A stretch of DNA of 64,000 bases from Leptonema illini DSM 21528 (GCF_000243335.1 NZ_JH597773.1:2101550-2165549), one strand, 5' to 3'; counted from the first letter of the stretch, positions 9,708 through 18,765 are shown. Program-made: numbers and translations. Notes: a model not told the origin generated them from the sequence alone.

Positions 9708-10970
9708 TCATTTCTTTAACTCGCGCTTACGATTTCGATAAGAGACGGCGGCTATGCGTCGGCCGACGCCATCAAAATGCCTCATCAGATCTCCTTCTCT
9801 GCTTTCGGGCTCGATCTCGGTCACCGGTCGATCCCGCAGCAGCCGCGACCAGACGAACAGAATAAAAAGCAGAAGCAGAAGCGCCGCCGGAAGACTCCAG
9901 GGCGGCTGCAGGAAAACAGAAAAGAGAGATCGCTCCTCCTGCATGCGTTCTTCGCGAGTCAGCAGACGATCCAGAATCAGGATCTTCGGCTTTCCCTCGC
10001 TGTCGCGTGGACGATATTTCATCGATCGGGCGACGACAAAATCCAGGAGCGCAACGTTGCCTTCGCGCATCATATGATAATTCAGAAAAGGAGCGGAGTC
10101 CGAGACGAGAAAAAGATACGCTCCCGGTATTGTGGCTTCGACAAAGTATGAGCCTGTGGAAAAGGCGGCAAGAGAGCGGCGGTAAACAACTGGAATGTGC
10201 TCAGGTTCATCCGGCAAAATGGCCAGGCCCGCCGGGATGCGCGCCGGTAGCGGCCTCCCCTGATAGGCAGCCTGCTCCGCTCCATTATAATAGATGCGCT
10301 TCTCAAACGGTTTCTTATCAAGCAATCGTCTTTCGAAGAAAAAAGACGATTCGGGTAACCACTCCGGCATACCGTCCGCACGAATGCGATCGGCGACAAA
10401 ATCGCGGGCACGTTCTTTCTCGGGAGAAAGGCCCGTCCATTGTAGCGACCAGAAGGGGGTCGACGCCGTCGTGCCTCGTTGAAGAATCAGAAGCGCAACA
10501 GGACGTTCTCCGCTGTTAAAGGATCCGCTCGCGTCGCCCTGCGTATCGAGTTCCTGAATGTCTTCATCGGAATCGTCCGCCGCCGTTTCTGACGCAGTCT
10601 CTTGTCCTTCTGCCTCTTCTTCGGAATCTTCTTCTGACTCCTCTTCGGGTTCTTCTGAAGAGGAGTTAGATGTCGGTTCCAATGGAAGGACGCCTTCGGG
10701 CCGCACCATCTCGGCAATCTGCCGATCCAGCTCGATCATATAGTCATACGGAGCCAGCTCCGTGTGAAAGTAGATAATCAGATCGTACTGCGACATCTTC
10801 TTAGCATCGAGAAAGGATGAGTTCTGAACATCGTACTCAGATGCAAGATGCTCTCGCATCAGATCAAAGCCGTTGATGCTCTCATAGTTTATGCTTCCAT
10901 AGCTCTCGTTTACGAGCGGCTCCTGGCACCCGAGTAGTAGAATAAAGACGCCTATGATCGCTTTGTTCAT
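9708..10970 (-). CDS. DUF4350-like lipoprotein with C-terminal membrane anchor
   Basis: 420 aa. N-terminal lipoprotein-like signal ends in LLLGC (Cys at about 15). The N-terminal half looks like the Rossmann/GATase-like DUF4350 domain (YDLIIYFHTELAP), interrupted at about residues 100-145 by a very acidic stretch of Glu, Ser and Asp. A membrane helix at about 368-388 (LPAALLLLLFILFVW) is followed by a basic cytoplasmic tail. DUF4350 proteins commonly sit between MoxR and DUF4129 genes, as here; the role is unknown. Overlaps the upstream DUF4129 gene by 4 bp. Confidence 0.75.
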   Translation of the reverse strand: MNKAIIGVFILLLGCQEPLVNESYGSINYESINGFDLMREHLASEYDVQNSSFLDAKKMSQYDLIIYFHTELAPYDYMIELDRQIAEMVRPEGVLPLEPTSNSSSEEPEEESEEDSEEEAEGQETASETAADDSDEDIQELDTQGDASGSFNSGERPVALLILQRGTTASTPFWSLQWTGLSPEKERARDFVADRIRADGMPEWLPESSFFFERRLLDKKPFEKRIYYNGAEQAAYQGRPLPARIPAGLAILPDEPEHIPVVYRRSLAAFSTGSYFVEATIPGAYLFLVSDSAPFLNYHMMREGNVALLDFVVARSMKYRPRDSEGKPKILILDRLLTREERMQEERSLFSVFLQPPWSLPAALLLLLFILFVWSRLLRDRPVTEIEPESREGDLMRHFDGVGRRIAAVSYRNRKRELKK

Positions 10971-12421
10971 TCTCTGACTCCCGCTTTCAGGAATCGCATG
11001 ATGGTATCACGAGCCGAAGCGGGATCAGAATCGGCATAGAAGACCTCTTCATATTTCAGAAGCAATTCATCCACGCCGGCCCCGTCGTGATCGGTACGCA
11101 TGGAGCGCAGTTTCAATAGCAGTTCTTCGGGAGTGAGCGCTACCATTTTCGAGCCGGCAGTCTCGTTCTTCTCCATGATGAGAAGGTAGCAGTGGCCTAA
11201 CGCGGTTTTATATGCCTCACGTTGAAGGGCGTCCCGTATTAGAGCCATTCGGTCCTCTTTCTTCAGAACTTCAAACTCCCGCACATCGGCCTTTCGCTCA
11301 GGGGCTTCAGGCGGAGCATCGGGTAACCTGCTTCTGTAGCGATTCCACAGAAAAAAAAGCAGAGCTGCGAGAGCGGCGATGACGACGCCGTAGGCGATCA
11401 TCTCAAGCAGTGCCGGACTGATCACCCCTGAGTTCCTGTCTCGCTTCTCGCGCTCTTTCGGAATCGTTTTCTCGATCTCTTCTGCGGTATAAACTCTATA
11501 CTGCGCCGGATCGCATTTCACGTAGGGCTGATCTTCCATCGCATCGGAACAGGGGCGATCTGCCGGCGCCGTAATATACGGATCGGGCTCATCGGCGCGC
11601 AGTGGAACGGATACCACCAGTGCAAGCAGTAGCAGAGAAGCGATTCGCGAAGAAAGCGTTCTGCGTATGCCTTCGCGAAGCATCAATCCGATATCCCAGG
11701 CCTCGGTATCAATGCGGGTTTGAATATATAGCAGGAAGCGGCTGATCAGGAAAAACGGCTCATACATAAGAAGCAGCGTCATCACAAGCTCAATCGACAG
11801 ACCCTGTTCGCGCGGCATCCTCGTCGCCGATTCGAGAAGCATTCTTACGCCGAAAGACGCCAGATAGACGTAAAGGATCTGGACGCAGGCATGCAGAACA
11901 CGGAAGGCAAATACACGGCCCGAATGAAAGTTGCGCAGGCGGCGACGCAGATCGCGTCCGCTGATACGTTCCAGCAGCCAGTGTTCGTAGTCAAAGAATC
12001 GATGAACGAGCACAAGCCAGAGCGGCACAAGCAGAGCGAAACCGCTGGCCCATTTAATAAAACGGACCAGCCCGCGGCCGAGCATACGCGCAACACCTAC
12101 CTGCCTGATATCGGCAAAGATGGAACGCAGGGTAACCTGCTCCGAAAAGATCCAGCGCCCGCAGAACACAACGATGACCATCTGCAAAAAGAATCTGAGG
12201 AAAAGGGCCAGCGGTCCCAGGATCGCGAGAACTATCAACCATCGATCCGGATCTTCGGGGATCTGCGCAACTCCAGCAAGGGTGGCGGCCCAGATCAGGC
12301 CGATCAAGACATAAACCGGCCAGAGATTCACGAAGCCGCGTCGAAAGACGACTAACGCAAGATCCAGGATCTCGAATATGGTCCGGGGACGCAGAGACAG
12401 ACGGATTTCAGCGTAGTTCAA
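10967..12421 (-). CDS. Multi-pass membrane protein with C-terminal DUF4129
   Basis: The open frame runs further upstream, but the first 44 codons would lie inside spoIIM; I choose the TTG at 12421 because an AGGGGGAG sequence lies just upstream and the resulting 484-aa protein starts with LNYAEIRLSLRPRT. It has several membrane helices in the first ~260 residues, a periplasmic segment (PYITAPADRPCS...), another helix (ALAALLFFLWN) and a C-terminal alpha-helical DUF4129-like region (RDALQREAYKTALGHCYLL). DUF4129 proteins are standard partners of MoxR/DUF58/DUF4350. It overlaps spoIIM by 14 bp. Function unknown. Confidence 0.8.
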   Translation of the reverse strand: MNYAEIRLSLRPRTIFEILDLALVVFRRGFVNLWPVYVLIGLIWAATLAGVAQIPEDPDRWLIVLAILGPLALFLRFFLQMVIVVFCGRWIFSEQVTLRSIFADIRQVGVARMLGRGLVRFIKWASGFALLVPLWLVLVHRFFDYEHWLLERISGRDLRRRLRNFHSGRVFAFRVLHACVQILYVYLASFGVRMLLESATRMPREQGLSIELVMTLLLMYEPFFLISRFLLYIQTRIDTEAWDIGLMLREGIRRTLSSRIASLLLLALVVSVPLRADEPDPYITAPADRPCSDAMEDQPYVKCDPAQYRVYTAEEIEKTIPKEREKRDRNSGVISPALLEMIAYGVVIAALAALLFFLWNRYRSRLPDAPPEAPERKADVREFEVLKKEDRMALIRDALQREAYKTALGHCYLLIMEKNETAGSKMVALTPEELLLKLRSMRTDHDGAGVDELLLKYEEVFYADSDPASARDTIMRFLKAGVRE

Positions 12422-13343
12422 GCTCTCCCCCTGTTCGCAAGGACGGCACGATAAAATAAAGAACCATAAAGAGCGCGCAGAGCGCTCCGACTGCGATCTT
12501 GAAGACGACGGGAATTCCAAGCGGAGCGATAAAGCCTTCGATAAACGCGGCAAGAAAGGTCAGCATAAGAGCGGCAAGAAGAGCGGGCAGAGCGCGACGC
12601 CCTTCTCGACTCATCGCATGCAGGCGGCTTCGATTGCCCGGCCGCAGAAAGGCCAGGCCCGTCTGTAATCCGGCGCCGGCGCTCATGCCGATAGCCGTAA
12701 GCTCAAACGGAGCATGACCGAAAATCCAGCTCAATATGCCGTCCCGTGCGCCGCTCTGTAGCAGATAGCCGATCGTCGTACCAAGAAAGACTCCGTTATA
12801 GATCGCAAAAAATACCGATCCTATGCCTGCAAGGAGTCCCGTGCCATAAGCGAGAAGATCAAGCGTGACGTTGTTTACGATATAGTAGCCTGTTCCCGTA
12901 AACCCCATCGCTGTGGTGAAGTTCCTTTCGGTGCTGCTGTGCATCTCTTCGTATTCAGACAGAGTGGCCTCGCCGAGGACGGAAGCGGCATAGGGGCGCG
13001 AATAATAACCGCCTAACGATGCCGCGAAAAAGGAGATGTAGAAAAGCGCCGTGCAGAATCTCACATAAGGAGACCGAAAGACAGAGACGGGCAACACGCG
13101 AAAGAGATAGTCGACGGCGCGCGATGTCTGTGAGTTGCGTGCGCTGAGATAGCGATGGGCCTCAAGAACCGGCCGTTCTATCTCATTACGCAACGCCTCG
13201 GACCGGAGGTCAGGAAGAACGGCGCTGAGGTTTCGGTACAGAGAGGCGACTTGAAGCAGGTCGTTCTCTGTTCTTTGATCTGGCGGCTTCTTTAACAGGA
13301 GTTGCAGCTGCCGCGCCTGCTCGATTCGTTTCTCGTCGCTCAT
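12408..13343 (-). CDS. SpoIIM (DUF95) family membrane protein
   Basis: 311 aa. Soluble N-terminal third, then five or six membrane helices, including YISFFAASLGGYY near 112 and GIGSVFFAIYNGVFLGTTIGY near 195. The pattern ILSWIFGHAPFELTAIGMS is the hallmark of SpoIIM/DUF95 proteins. The name comes from the Bacillus sporulation factor, but in non-sporulating bacteria these proteins sit in MoxR/RDD/DUF58 clusters with no known role in sporulation. Overlaps DUF4129 (14 bp) and the DUF4105-like gene (4 bp). Confidence 0.88.
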   Translation of the reverse strand: MSDEKRIEQARQLQLLLKKPPDQRTENDLLQVASLYRNLSAVLPDLRSEALRNEIERPVLEAHRYLSARNSQTSRAVDYLFRVLPVSVFRSPYVRFCTALFYISFFAASLGGYYSRPYAASVLGEATLSEYEEMHSSTERNFTTAMGFTGTGYYIVNNVTLDLLAYGTGLLAGIGSVFFAIYNGVFLGTTIGYLLQSGARDGILSWIFGHAPFELTAIGMSAGAGLQTGLAFLRPGNRSRLHAMSREGRRALPALLAALMLTFLAAFIEGFIAPLGIPVVFKIAVGALCALFMVLYFIVPSLRTGGELELR

Positions 13344-15115
13344 CGGTTCGTGACCTTTTTTTTCTCTGTGGCAGGAGAAGGAAAGCTGTAAAAGATCGGA
13401 TGTCCTCCCCTGAACGTGCCTTTTCTTACTGAAATAAAGGCAACCTCTGACAGGCTGAAGGCCATGCCTCGAATCCCACGTGATAGCCTCTGCCCCCGGT
13501 CAAAAGGCGCTGAAGGCAGCCCGATAACGGTCTGCGCTCCTCCCAGAAAAAGATTCACGACACCGAAAAGAGGTCTTGCAAGAGGTCGATCTTCGCTAAA
13601 AAAAAGAAACCAGGAATCGCGCTCATTCCATACATAGTATCGTGAACTGATCGTCGACGTCTCCGCCACAGGATCATGTTCGATGAGCAACAGCTCGTTT
13701 CGATACGAACGATAGAGAATTCGCTCGCCGTTACCGAGCGCATCGGCCACATAACGCTCCGAGACAAAAGGAATAAAGAGTCCGGACAGCGTCGGACTCT
13801 CAACCGGCAGGTCGGCTCCGCTGATTTGCTGTAGCTCTGCAAGCAACTCGGTGACGCAGTTTTTCGTAAAGAGCGCATAGCTCAGTTCGTCGCGCATCTC
13901 GGATTCCAGAGCCGCATAGAGCATTTCGGCTCGACTCAGCTCGCTTGCAAGACGGTCGCGATCATCGTAGGCTCGTTCTTCAATAAGAGACAGCGACGGA
14001 GTCGTCATCACCGCCCCGGCTGAGAGAACGACCGAGGCTCCTCTGCGTCGCGCAAGATCAAGTATCGATGCCGATTGAAGCGTTCGATTAAAGGAAGTCA
14101 GCAATCGGGAAGGAGCGTCGCCGGCCCGTAGCGAGGCGATCAGAGCGTCGCTACGGCTGCGAAACATCGACGCAAAAATCTGCACCTCGGGGTTATCCAC
14201 AGAAAGGATCGGTCCGTCGTCGATATCGGGTTCGGTCGTCAGCGCCATACGCGGCACGACCCAGACGCCCAATTCCTGCGAACGTCGCAGAGCTTCCATG
14301 AGAACGAGGATCTCAAGAGCAGTGCGGGCGCGATCGGGCCTGACATCGGTTTCGGATTGCACTGCGGATCGCAGACTTTCGGCAAGCACACTCTCCAGCG
14401 GATTCAGCGAAACCGCGGGTAACGGAATATCGGTGACGATGAACGTCTCGTCGTAAAAATCGAAACCATCTTTCAGAAAGAGATGTAGAGCGTTCTCAAG
14501 GCGGCTTTCAATCTCGCTTTCATCTCCCGGCATCGTCGATACGTTTCCGATTTCAGAGGCCTGAAAACGCAGATGGCGATGCATGCTCCAGAGCTTCGAT
14601 CGGCCTGGACGAAAATAACCGAGCACTGGATACGAAACGGTAACTCGCCCCTGTTCGAGCAGCTCCTGCAAACGTTCGATGCGATCGAGCAATGCAGATC
14701 TGCGCTGTAGCAACCAGCGATGTCTGATTTGCAGATCCGTTAACCGGGACACTATTTTCTGTCTGTCCTCTGCGCTTATATTCAGAGGCGTCTCATGGAT
14801 ATTTCGGTTTTGCAGGCGACTGTATGAAAAGAGAAAACCGTCCCACGGCGTCCGCTCGACGATAAAAAAGCCCTCGGGAACTCGTTGAAAGTGATAAACG
14901 GAATCGCCTGCCCTGATAGCGGTATGCCCGCCCGCCGCACCGGCCTCATTTCCGTCTACATAGATGTATGAGACATCGTTACGATCAGGGGCCCCGACAT
15001 ATATGCGGCTCTCTATCGTCTGTTCTGGAGTGGAAGCCGAGAGCCTGCCGGCAGTTAACATAGCGAGAGCTACCGGTGCCAGGCACAGGTAGCTCCATCG
15101 AAAGGACGAAATCAC
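13340..15115 (-). CDS. Exported DUF4105/Lnb-like protein
   Basis: 591 aa with a signal peptide (about 1-28, LAPVALAMLTAGRLSAS). Two widely separated motifs stand out: GGHTAIRAGDSVYHF at 62-76 (His 64) and FTKNCVTEL at about 416-424 (Cys 420). The order His then Cys is that of circularly permuted NlpC/papain-like enzymes, and the GHTAIR...NC pair resembles DUF4105, a family that includes the lipoprotein N-acyltransferase Lnb. The central region is helical with no recognisable domain. It would act outside the cytoplasm. The match is by motif only, so family assignment is moderate and the reaction is not established. 4-bp overlaps on both sides place it within the MoxR operon. Confidence 0.65.
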   Translation of the reverse strand: MISSFRWSYLCLAPVALAMLTAGRLSASTPEQTIESRIYVGAPDRNDVSYIYVDGNEAGAAGGHTAIRAGDSVYHFQRVPEGFFIVERTPWDGFLFSYSRLQNRNIHETPLNISAEDRQKIVSRLTDLQIRHRWLLQRRSALLDRIERLQELLEQGRVTVSYPVLGYFRPGRSKLWSMHRHLRFQASEIGNVSTMPGDESEIESRLENALHLFLKDGFDFYDETFIVTDIPLPAVSLNPLESVLAESLRSAVQSETDVRPDRARTALEILVLMEALRRSQELGVWVVPRMALTTEPDIDDGPILSVDNPEVQIFASMFRSRSDALIASLRAGDAPSRLLTSFNRTLQSASILDLARRRGASVVLSAGAVMTTPSLSLIEERAYDDRDRLASELSRAEMLYAALESEMRDELSYALFTKNCVTELLAELQQISGADLPVESPTLSGLFIPFVSERYVADALGNGERILYRSYRNELLLIEHDPVAETSTISSRYYVWNERDSWFLFFSEDRPLARPLFGVVNLFLGGAQTVIGLPSAPFDRGQRLSRGIRGMAFSLSEVAFISVRKGTFRGGHPIFYSFPSPATEKKKVTNR

Positions 15116-15591
15116 ATTCCAGAATAGCCGCTGTCCAGCGCGGCGACAGTACGGGACTTCCCGCCTGATACAAGAGACTGTCGGATCGCTGCATAGTCGC
15201 CAGAAGAAACTCCGGCCTCTTTCAGGCCCTCGCCGATCGCCTGCACGGTAACGGGCGTTCCAGCCCAGTCAACGATGCCATGACTGCGGGCGATGCGGCC
15301 CACTTCGCGAAGAAAGGTCGGCGAATCCATCTTCTCTTTCACGGCAAGAACGGTCAGAGAACGCACTTCGCGATGATAGATTCCGCTCGCTTTCTCATCA
15401 TCGCCGCTTGAAGATTCAAGTGAACTGGAGATAGATTTAAGCGAATCAGATACGCTTTCGAGAAGATCGGATGCCGAGTCGACGGAACTCGATACGGAGC
15501 CCAGGGCCTCAAAAACCACACACTGGCTGAGAGACAGACTGAGCATTAATACAGATACGGTAATCAGACGCATGGCGTGAATGTGCGACAT
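15112..15591 (-). CDS. Small Ser-rich lipoprotein, first gene of MoxR operon
   Basis: 159 aa. Signal peptide with lipobox-like LSQC (Cys near 24), then a repetitive Ser/Asp/Leu heptad-like stretch at about 30-65 that may form a coiled coil, and a soluble C-terminal half with no recognised domain (SPTFLREVGRIARSHGIVDW). ATG 15591 or ATG 15573 could be the start; the SD-like AGGGG sits too close to the first. It overlaps the DUF4105-like gene by 4 bp. Hypothetical; the shared operon suggests an envelope role. Confidence 0.7.
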   Translation of the reverse strand: MSHIHAMRLITVSVLMLSLSLSQCVVFEALGSVSSSVDSASDLLESVSDSLKSISSSLESSSGDDEKASGIYHREVRSLTVLAVKEKMDSPTFLREVGRIARSHGIVDWAGTPVTVQAIGEGLKEAGVSSGDYAAIRQSLVSGGKSRTVAALDSGYSGM

Positions 15592-15984
15592 CGCCCCTGA
15601 AATGACAAGCGTTTTTTTAAGCCCGGGAAGGCAGAAGAATGGCTACCACAGAGAACACAGAGGACACGGAGGAAGACAGAGAGAAGAGGGATAAACCACG
15701 GAGAGCACTGAGGACACGGAGGAAGAAATTTATGGATTGTTAGCCGGGTTTCACTCTTGCGCGAACCGAGCTGACCTTTCTCTTACGGGAGTTTACAGCA
15801 CAGGCAAAGCGTTAGAGCCCGAGAAAGACGCGAAATTCGAATCCCCACCTCCAACCCGTCGCGAACCGGATGGCTCATAAAGGCATTGAGAATGGTACGG
15901 ACCAACTCCTCTCCGCCCGGGATTGCTTTCGCGCTTTTCGCTATTTAGCGATCAAACAACTCTTCCTTTTTTCTCTGTCTTCCT
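15592..15984. other. Gene-free stretch upstream of the MoxR operon
   Basis: Contains presumed promoter sequence for the operon to the left, two tandem copies of an ACCACRGAG-type repeat (15645-15729), and the 3' exon side of the group II intron. A short plus-strand frame from 15870 runs into the intron and has no recognisable product. No tRNA or other RNA gene is visible. Confidence 0.6.
15645..15729 (+). repeat. Two tandem copies of ACCACRGAG...GGACACGGAGGAAGA repeat
   Basis: Copy one starts at 15645 and copy two at 15695, a 50-bp period; both end in GAGGACACGGAGGAAGA. A related sequence on the opposite strand is split by the group II intron (17965-17901 joined to 15984 downward), and a weaker one lies at 39546. 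The repeats do not code for anything I recognise. Confidence 0.75.
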
Positions 15985-17900
15985 GTAGAGTAGAGAGGGT
16001 GCCGGAAGCCCCCGACAGCCCTCCCCCTCGTCAAACCGGACGTGCAGATTTCCCGCATCCGGCTTTCACGAATACCTGTTTCACTGCGTTAAGCATAGGA
16101 TAGGAATTGCAGCCCCTGTTTCCTCAAATAGGAATTCCAGGTGTCACCCTCCGGGAGCTTCGTCTTACGCTGGCTTTTCCTCGTGAGGAATTTCCAGAAT
16201 TTCAGATGGAGATAGTAGTTTACTTCGCTGTAGGCTTTCTTGCGATACCCCACTGCGAAGTAGTTATCCCATCCTCTGAGAGTGCGATTCAGCTCTGCGA
16301 TGGCCTGTTCCACCGGTTTATAGGAGTTCCTGTAGGAGAGGAATTCGTGTATTTTCCCTTTCAGGTTCTTGACGGATTTCTTTGACGGATAAACATTCAG
16401 GCACAGATAGTTCCTGTGATGGATTCCTTTTTCGTACCGGAAGGAGAAGCCGAGGAAATCAAGAATCGGGCCTGTCGTTCGCAGATCGACCCACCTTGTT
16501 TTCTCTCTGTTTATCGTCAGACGGAATCGTGTTTCAAGTAGATCCTCAAGATGATGGATCATCTCTTTCATCGGTTCCTTCATCAAGATCACGAAGTCAT
16601 CCGCATAGCGTACAATGGATGCCTGAATCTTCCTGCTCGTAGTCATGGCATGGAAGTATTTCTCGAAGTGATGGAGGTAGATGTTGGCGAGAAGCGGCGA
16701 GATGACGCCTCCCTGAGGCGTGCCTATCGTGCTTTTGTGCCATTTCTTCTTTCCATTCTCATCGACATCCACTATCGTCGCTTTCAACCACATACGAAGC
16801 AGCTTCAAAACGGATCGATCAACGATTCTTCTCTCGACTGCCTTCATGAGATTGTCATGCGGGATGGTATCGAAATAACCCTTCAGATCCGCGTCATAGA
16901 CAACACGCTTGCCTCCTTTCAGTTCAGACCGTATCGCTTCAACGGCATCATGTGCCGAACGACCCGGTCGGAAACCGTAAGAGGTGTCCAGAAAATCCGC
17001 CTCGAAGATCGGTTCGATGATCAGGAGGACGGCCATCTGGATAACGCGGTCTTTGATGGTGGGGATTCCAAGGGGTCTTTTCCGACCATCCTTCTTCGGA
17101 ATGTACACGCGTTTAACAGGGTCCGGACGATACGTTGATTCTTTCAGGCTGATTAACAGTCCCTCAAGAAATCCATCCACACCGTCTTTTCTCTTTTCAA
17201 TGTCCTCAAAGCTGATTCCGTCGATGCCCGGCGCACCCTTATTGGCCCTTACTCGTTTCCACGCAGATTCAAGGGTGTCCTTCCTGAGCACATGGCCGTA
17301 CAGCGAGTAGAATCGAAACTTTGCTTCCGCTTTTGCTTTGTGAAAGAGCTTCGTTCTCAAAAGAGAGAGGTCCGCAGAGAGTCCCCACTGGTTTAGCGGG
17401 CAGTAGTCTGCATTTTCCGTAGTAGTTTCCAATCGGTCTTTCTCCTCATCTGAATCAGCTTGTATTCGTCAAGCCTCCTTCGCTCCATCGGAGTTACCCG
17501 ACTTCGACGCTACTATGAAGCTCTCCGACTTCCCTTCCTGACCGCCCGACGGTTATTCATTCCCGCCGGACGTTTGCTGGCGCATCAGGAGGGATCTCCC
17601 AGGTTCCTCGCGTTCGCCTTACATGCGCGCTGTCCTCCAAGACCCCGGATAGCTCCGTGGCGGTGTGCGATTGTTGACCGCTCACGGATGGCAGGCTTCA
17701 CCATCACGGACAGGTTGGCCGCTATCAGTTGAGTAACGAGGCTGAATAGGTTCGCTTTCGCTACGGCTCGCATGTTCATTTCCCGTGGCTTCGGCCTTTC
17801 GGTTGCCCTATGACCGCACGGTTCCTTAACCGCCGAACAATCAATTAGCGGTCCAGGGACGTTTCACCCTGGTGGCTCACACAGGCTTATCCTGGCGCAC
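15985..17900 (-). mobile_element. Group II intron with intact maturase
   Basis: On the minus strand the intron begins with the canonical GTGCG (17900-17896). Domain V is readable at 16066-16033 (AAGCCGGATGCGG ... GCACGTCCGGTTT). Domain VI follows, and the 3' end is most likely CTCTAC ending at 15985. The length is about 1.9 kb. The reverse transcriptase lies in the domain IV position (17432-16089). Both flanks are copies of a repeat: 5' exon ...ACCACGGAGGCAAGG, 3' exon AGGAAGACAGAG..., matching the unsplit repeats at 15645-15729. Exact ends are inferred from consensus and could be off by a base or two. Confidence 0.88.
16089..17432 (-). CDS. ltrA: Group II intron reverse transcriptase/maturase
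   Basis: 447 aa, apparently intact. RT motifs in order: ANKGAPGIDG (about 63-72), IPKKDGRKRPLGIPTIKDR (111-129), SYGFRPGRSAHDA (151-163), the first catalytic Asp in DADLKGYFD (180-188), GTPQGGVISPLLANI (237-251) and the YADD box at 276-279. The maturase X domain follows (GWDNYFAVGYRKKAY). The protein ends soon afterwards, with no HNH endonuclease domain, so mobility would rely on RT without target cleavage, as in several bacterial classes. It promotes splicing and retrohoming of its own intron. Confidence 0.96.
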   Translation of the reverse strand: METTTENADYCPLNQWGLSADLSLLRTKLFHKAKAEAKFRFYSLYGHVLRKDTLESAWKRVRANKGAPGIDGISFEDIEKRKDGVDGFLEGLLISLKESTYRPDPVKRVYIPKKDGRKRPLGIPTIKDRVIQMAVLLIIEPIFEADFLDTSYGFRPGRSAHDAVEAIRSELKGGKRVVYDADLKGYFDTIPHDNLMKAVERRIVDRSVLKLLRMWLKATIVDVDENGKKKWHKSTIGTPQGGVISPLLANIYLHHFEKYFHAMTTSRKIQASIVRYADDFVILMKEPMKEMIHHLEDLLETRFRLTINREKTRWVDLRTTGPILDFLGFSFRYEKGIHHRNYLCLNVYPSKKSVKNLKGKIHEFLSYRNSYKPVEQAIAELNRTLRGWDNYFAVGYRKKAYSEVNYYLHLKFWKFLTRKSQRKTKLPEGDTWNSYLRKQGLQFLSYA

Positions 17901-17965
17901 CCTTGCCTCCGTGGTTTCAACTCGTCTGGTTTTCCTCTGAGGCCTCGGCGCCCTCTGTGGTTAAC
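17901..17965 (-). repeat. 5' part of repeat copy interrupted by the intron
   Basis: Read on the minus strand this contains AACCACAGAGGGCGCCGAGG, then AACCACGGAGGCAAGG directly at the intron 5' end. Joined to the sequence below 15985 (AGGAAGACAGAG) it rebuilds a copy of the repeat at 15645-15729, in opposite orientation. Confidence 0.7.
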
Positions 17966-17976
17966 CCATTCCTCTC

Positions 17977-18765
17977 CTATCCGCCCTGCATGCGGAAATG
18001 ATGAATCCGCTCTATCAGCTCTTCGGGAGTCGGATCAGGGCCCGTCCACGCGAAAATCCGTTTGAGATCATCGTAACAGCTACCGGCAATCTCTTCGCGA
18101 CGGGCCTGCGAGATGGAATCACGGCGGGCCATAAACCGCGCAACGGCTTCGTATAACGTCGGGTCCACACGGCGAAGCGAATAGATCTTCGTCGCGCTGG
18201 CCGGAACGATGGCGGCCGTACGACGACGAAGGTTTAATAAAGGCGAGCGATCATAAACGACGACCGTGCCGGCAGCTAAATCGCCGAGCCGTCTGAAGTG
18301 CGGCACAACGACCGACGTTACGCCGGCAAGCAGATACGTGGGAACATAGAACACCCAGGCTCCGGCCAGATACGGAAACATATCGCCCGGTCGCAATAGA
18401 TTACGAATGAGTAAAGCCCAGATGTCGGCTTCAGAACCGTCAAGCTGGAGTACGCGCAAGCCGCAGACCATCTTGCCCGGAGTCTGTCCTTTCATCAACC
18501 ATTCTGACAGAAAGAAATATCCGTTGTATATAATGAATATAGCAACGAGATAAAGAAACACGATGAAGCCCTTTGCCGTCTCAACGTCGAGCGGGATGCT
18601 TGCAAAAACGGCGACAAGCGACAGAACAATAAAAGCGAAGAACATTACGACATGATCGATCAACAAAGCAAAGAATCTCAGGAACGGCCCGGCGGGAATG
18701 ATCTGCAAATCACTCGGCCATGGCAACTGTAATCGCAGAGCCGTATCAATGGAACCGTTCTTCAT
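17977..18765 (-). CDS. RDD family membrane protein
   Basis: 262 aa. RDD motif region LRFFALLIDHVVMF (about 27-40) begins the first of about four membrane segments, and MKGQTPGKMVCGLRVL (about 90-106) is the second conserved block, followed by RLGDLAAGTVVVYDRSPL. The C-terminal 80 residues are soluble and helical. RDD proteins often accompany SpoIIM/MoxR clusters; the nearby operon at 7.3-15.6 kb may be its functional partner, now separated by the intron. The gene overlaps coaD by 4 bp. Function unknown. Confidence 0.88.
   Translation of the reverse strand: MKNGSIDTALRLQLPWPSDLQIIPAGPFLRFFALLIDHVVMFFAFIVLSLVAVFASIPLDVETAKGFIVFLYLVAIFIIYNGYFFLSEWLMKGQTPGKMVCGLRVLQLDGSEADIWALLIRNLLRPGDMFPYLAGAWVFYVPTYLLAGVTSVVVPHFRRLGDLAAGTVVVYDRSPLLNLRRRTAAIVPASATKIYSLRRVDPTLYEAVARFMARRDSISQARREEIAGSCYDDLKRIFAWTGPDPTPEELIERIHHFRMQGG

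Noticed and set aside
12422-12553. Upstream part of the DUF4129 frame
   Set aside because: It lies inside spoIIM in another frame; TTG 12421 has an SD directly ahead.
15870-16103. 77-codon plus-strand frame near the intron
   Set aside because: It runs across the intron 3' boundary and encodes no recognisable protein.
16551-17138. 195-codon plus-strand frame within the intron
   Set aside because: It is antisense to the reverse transcriptase catalytic core.
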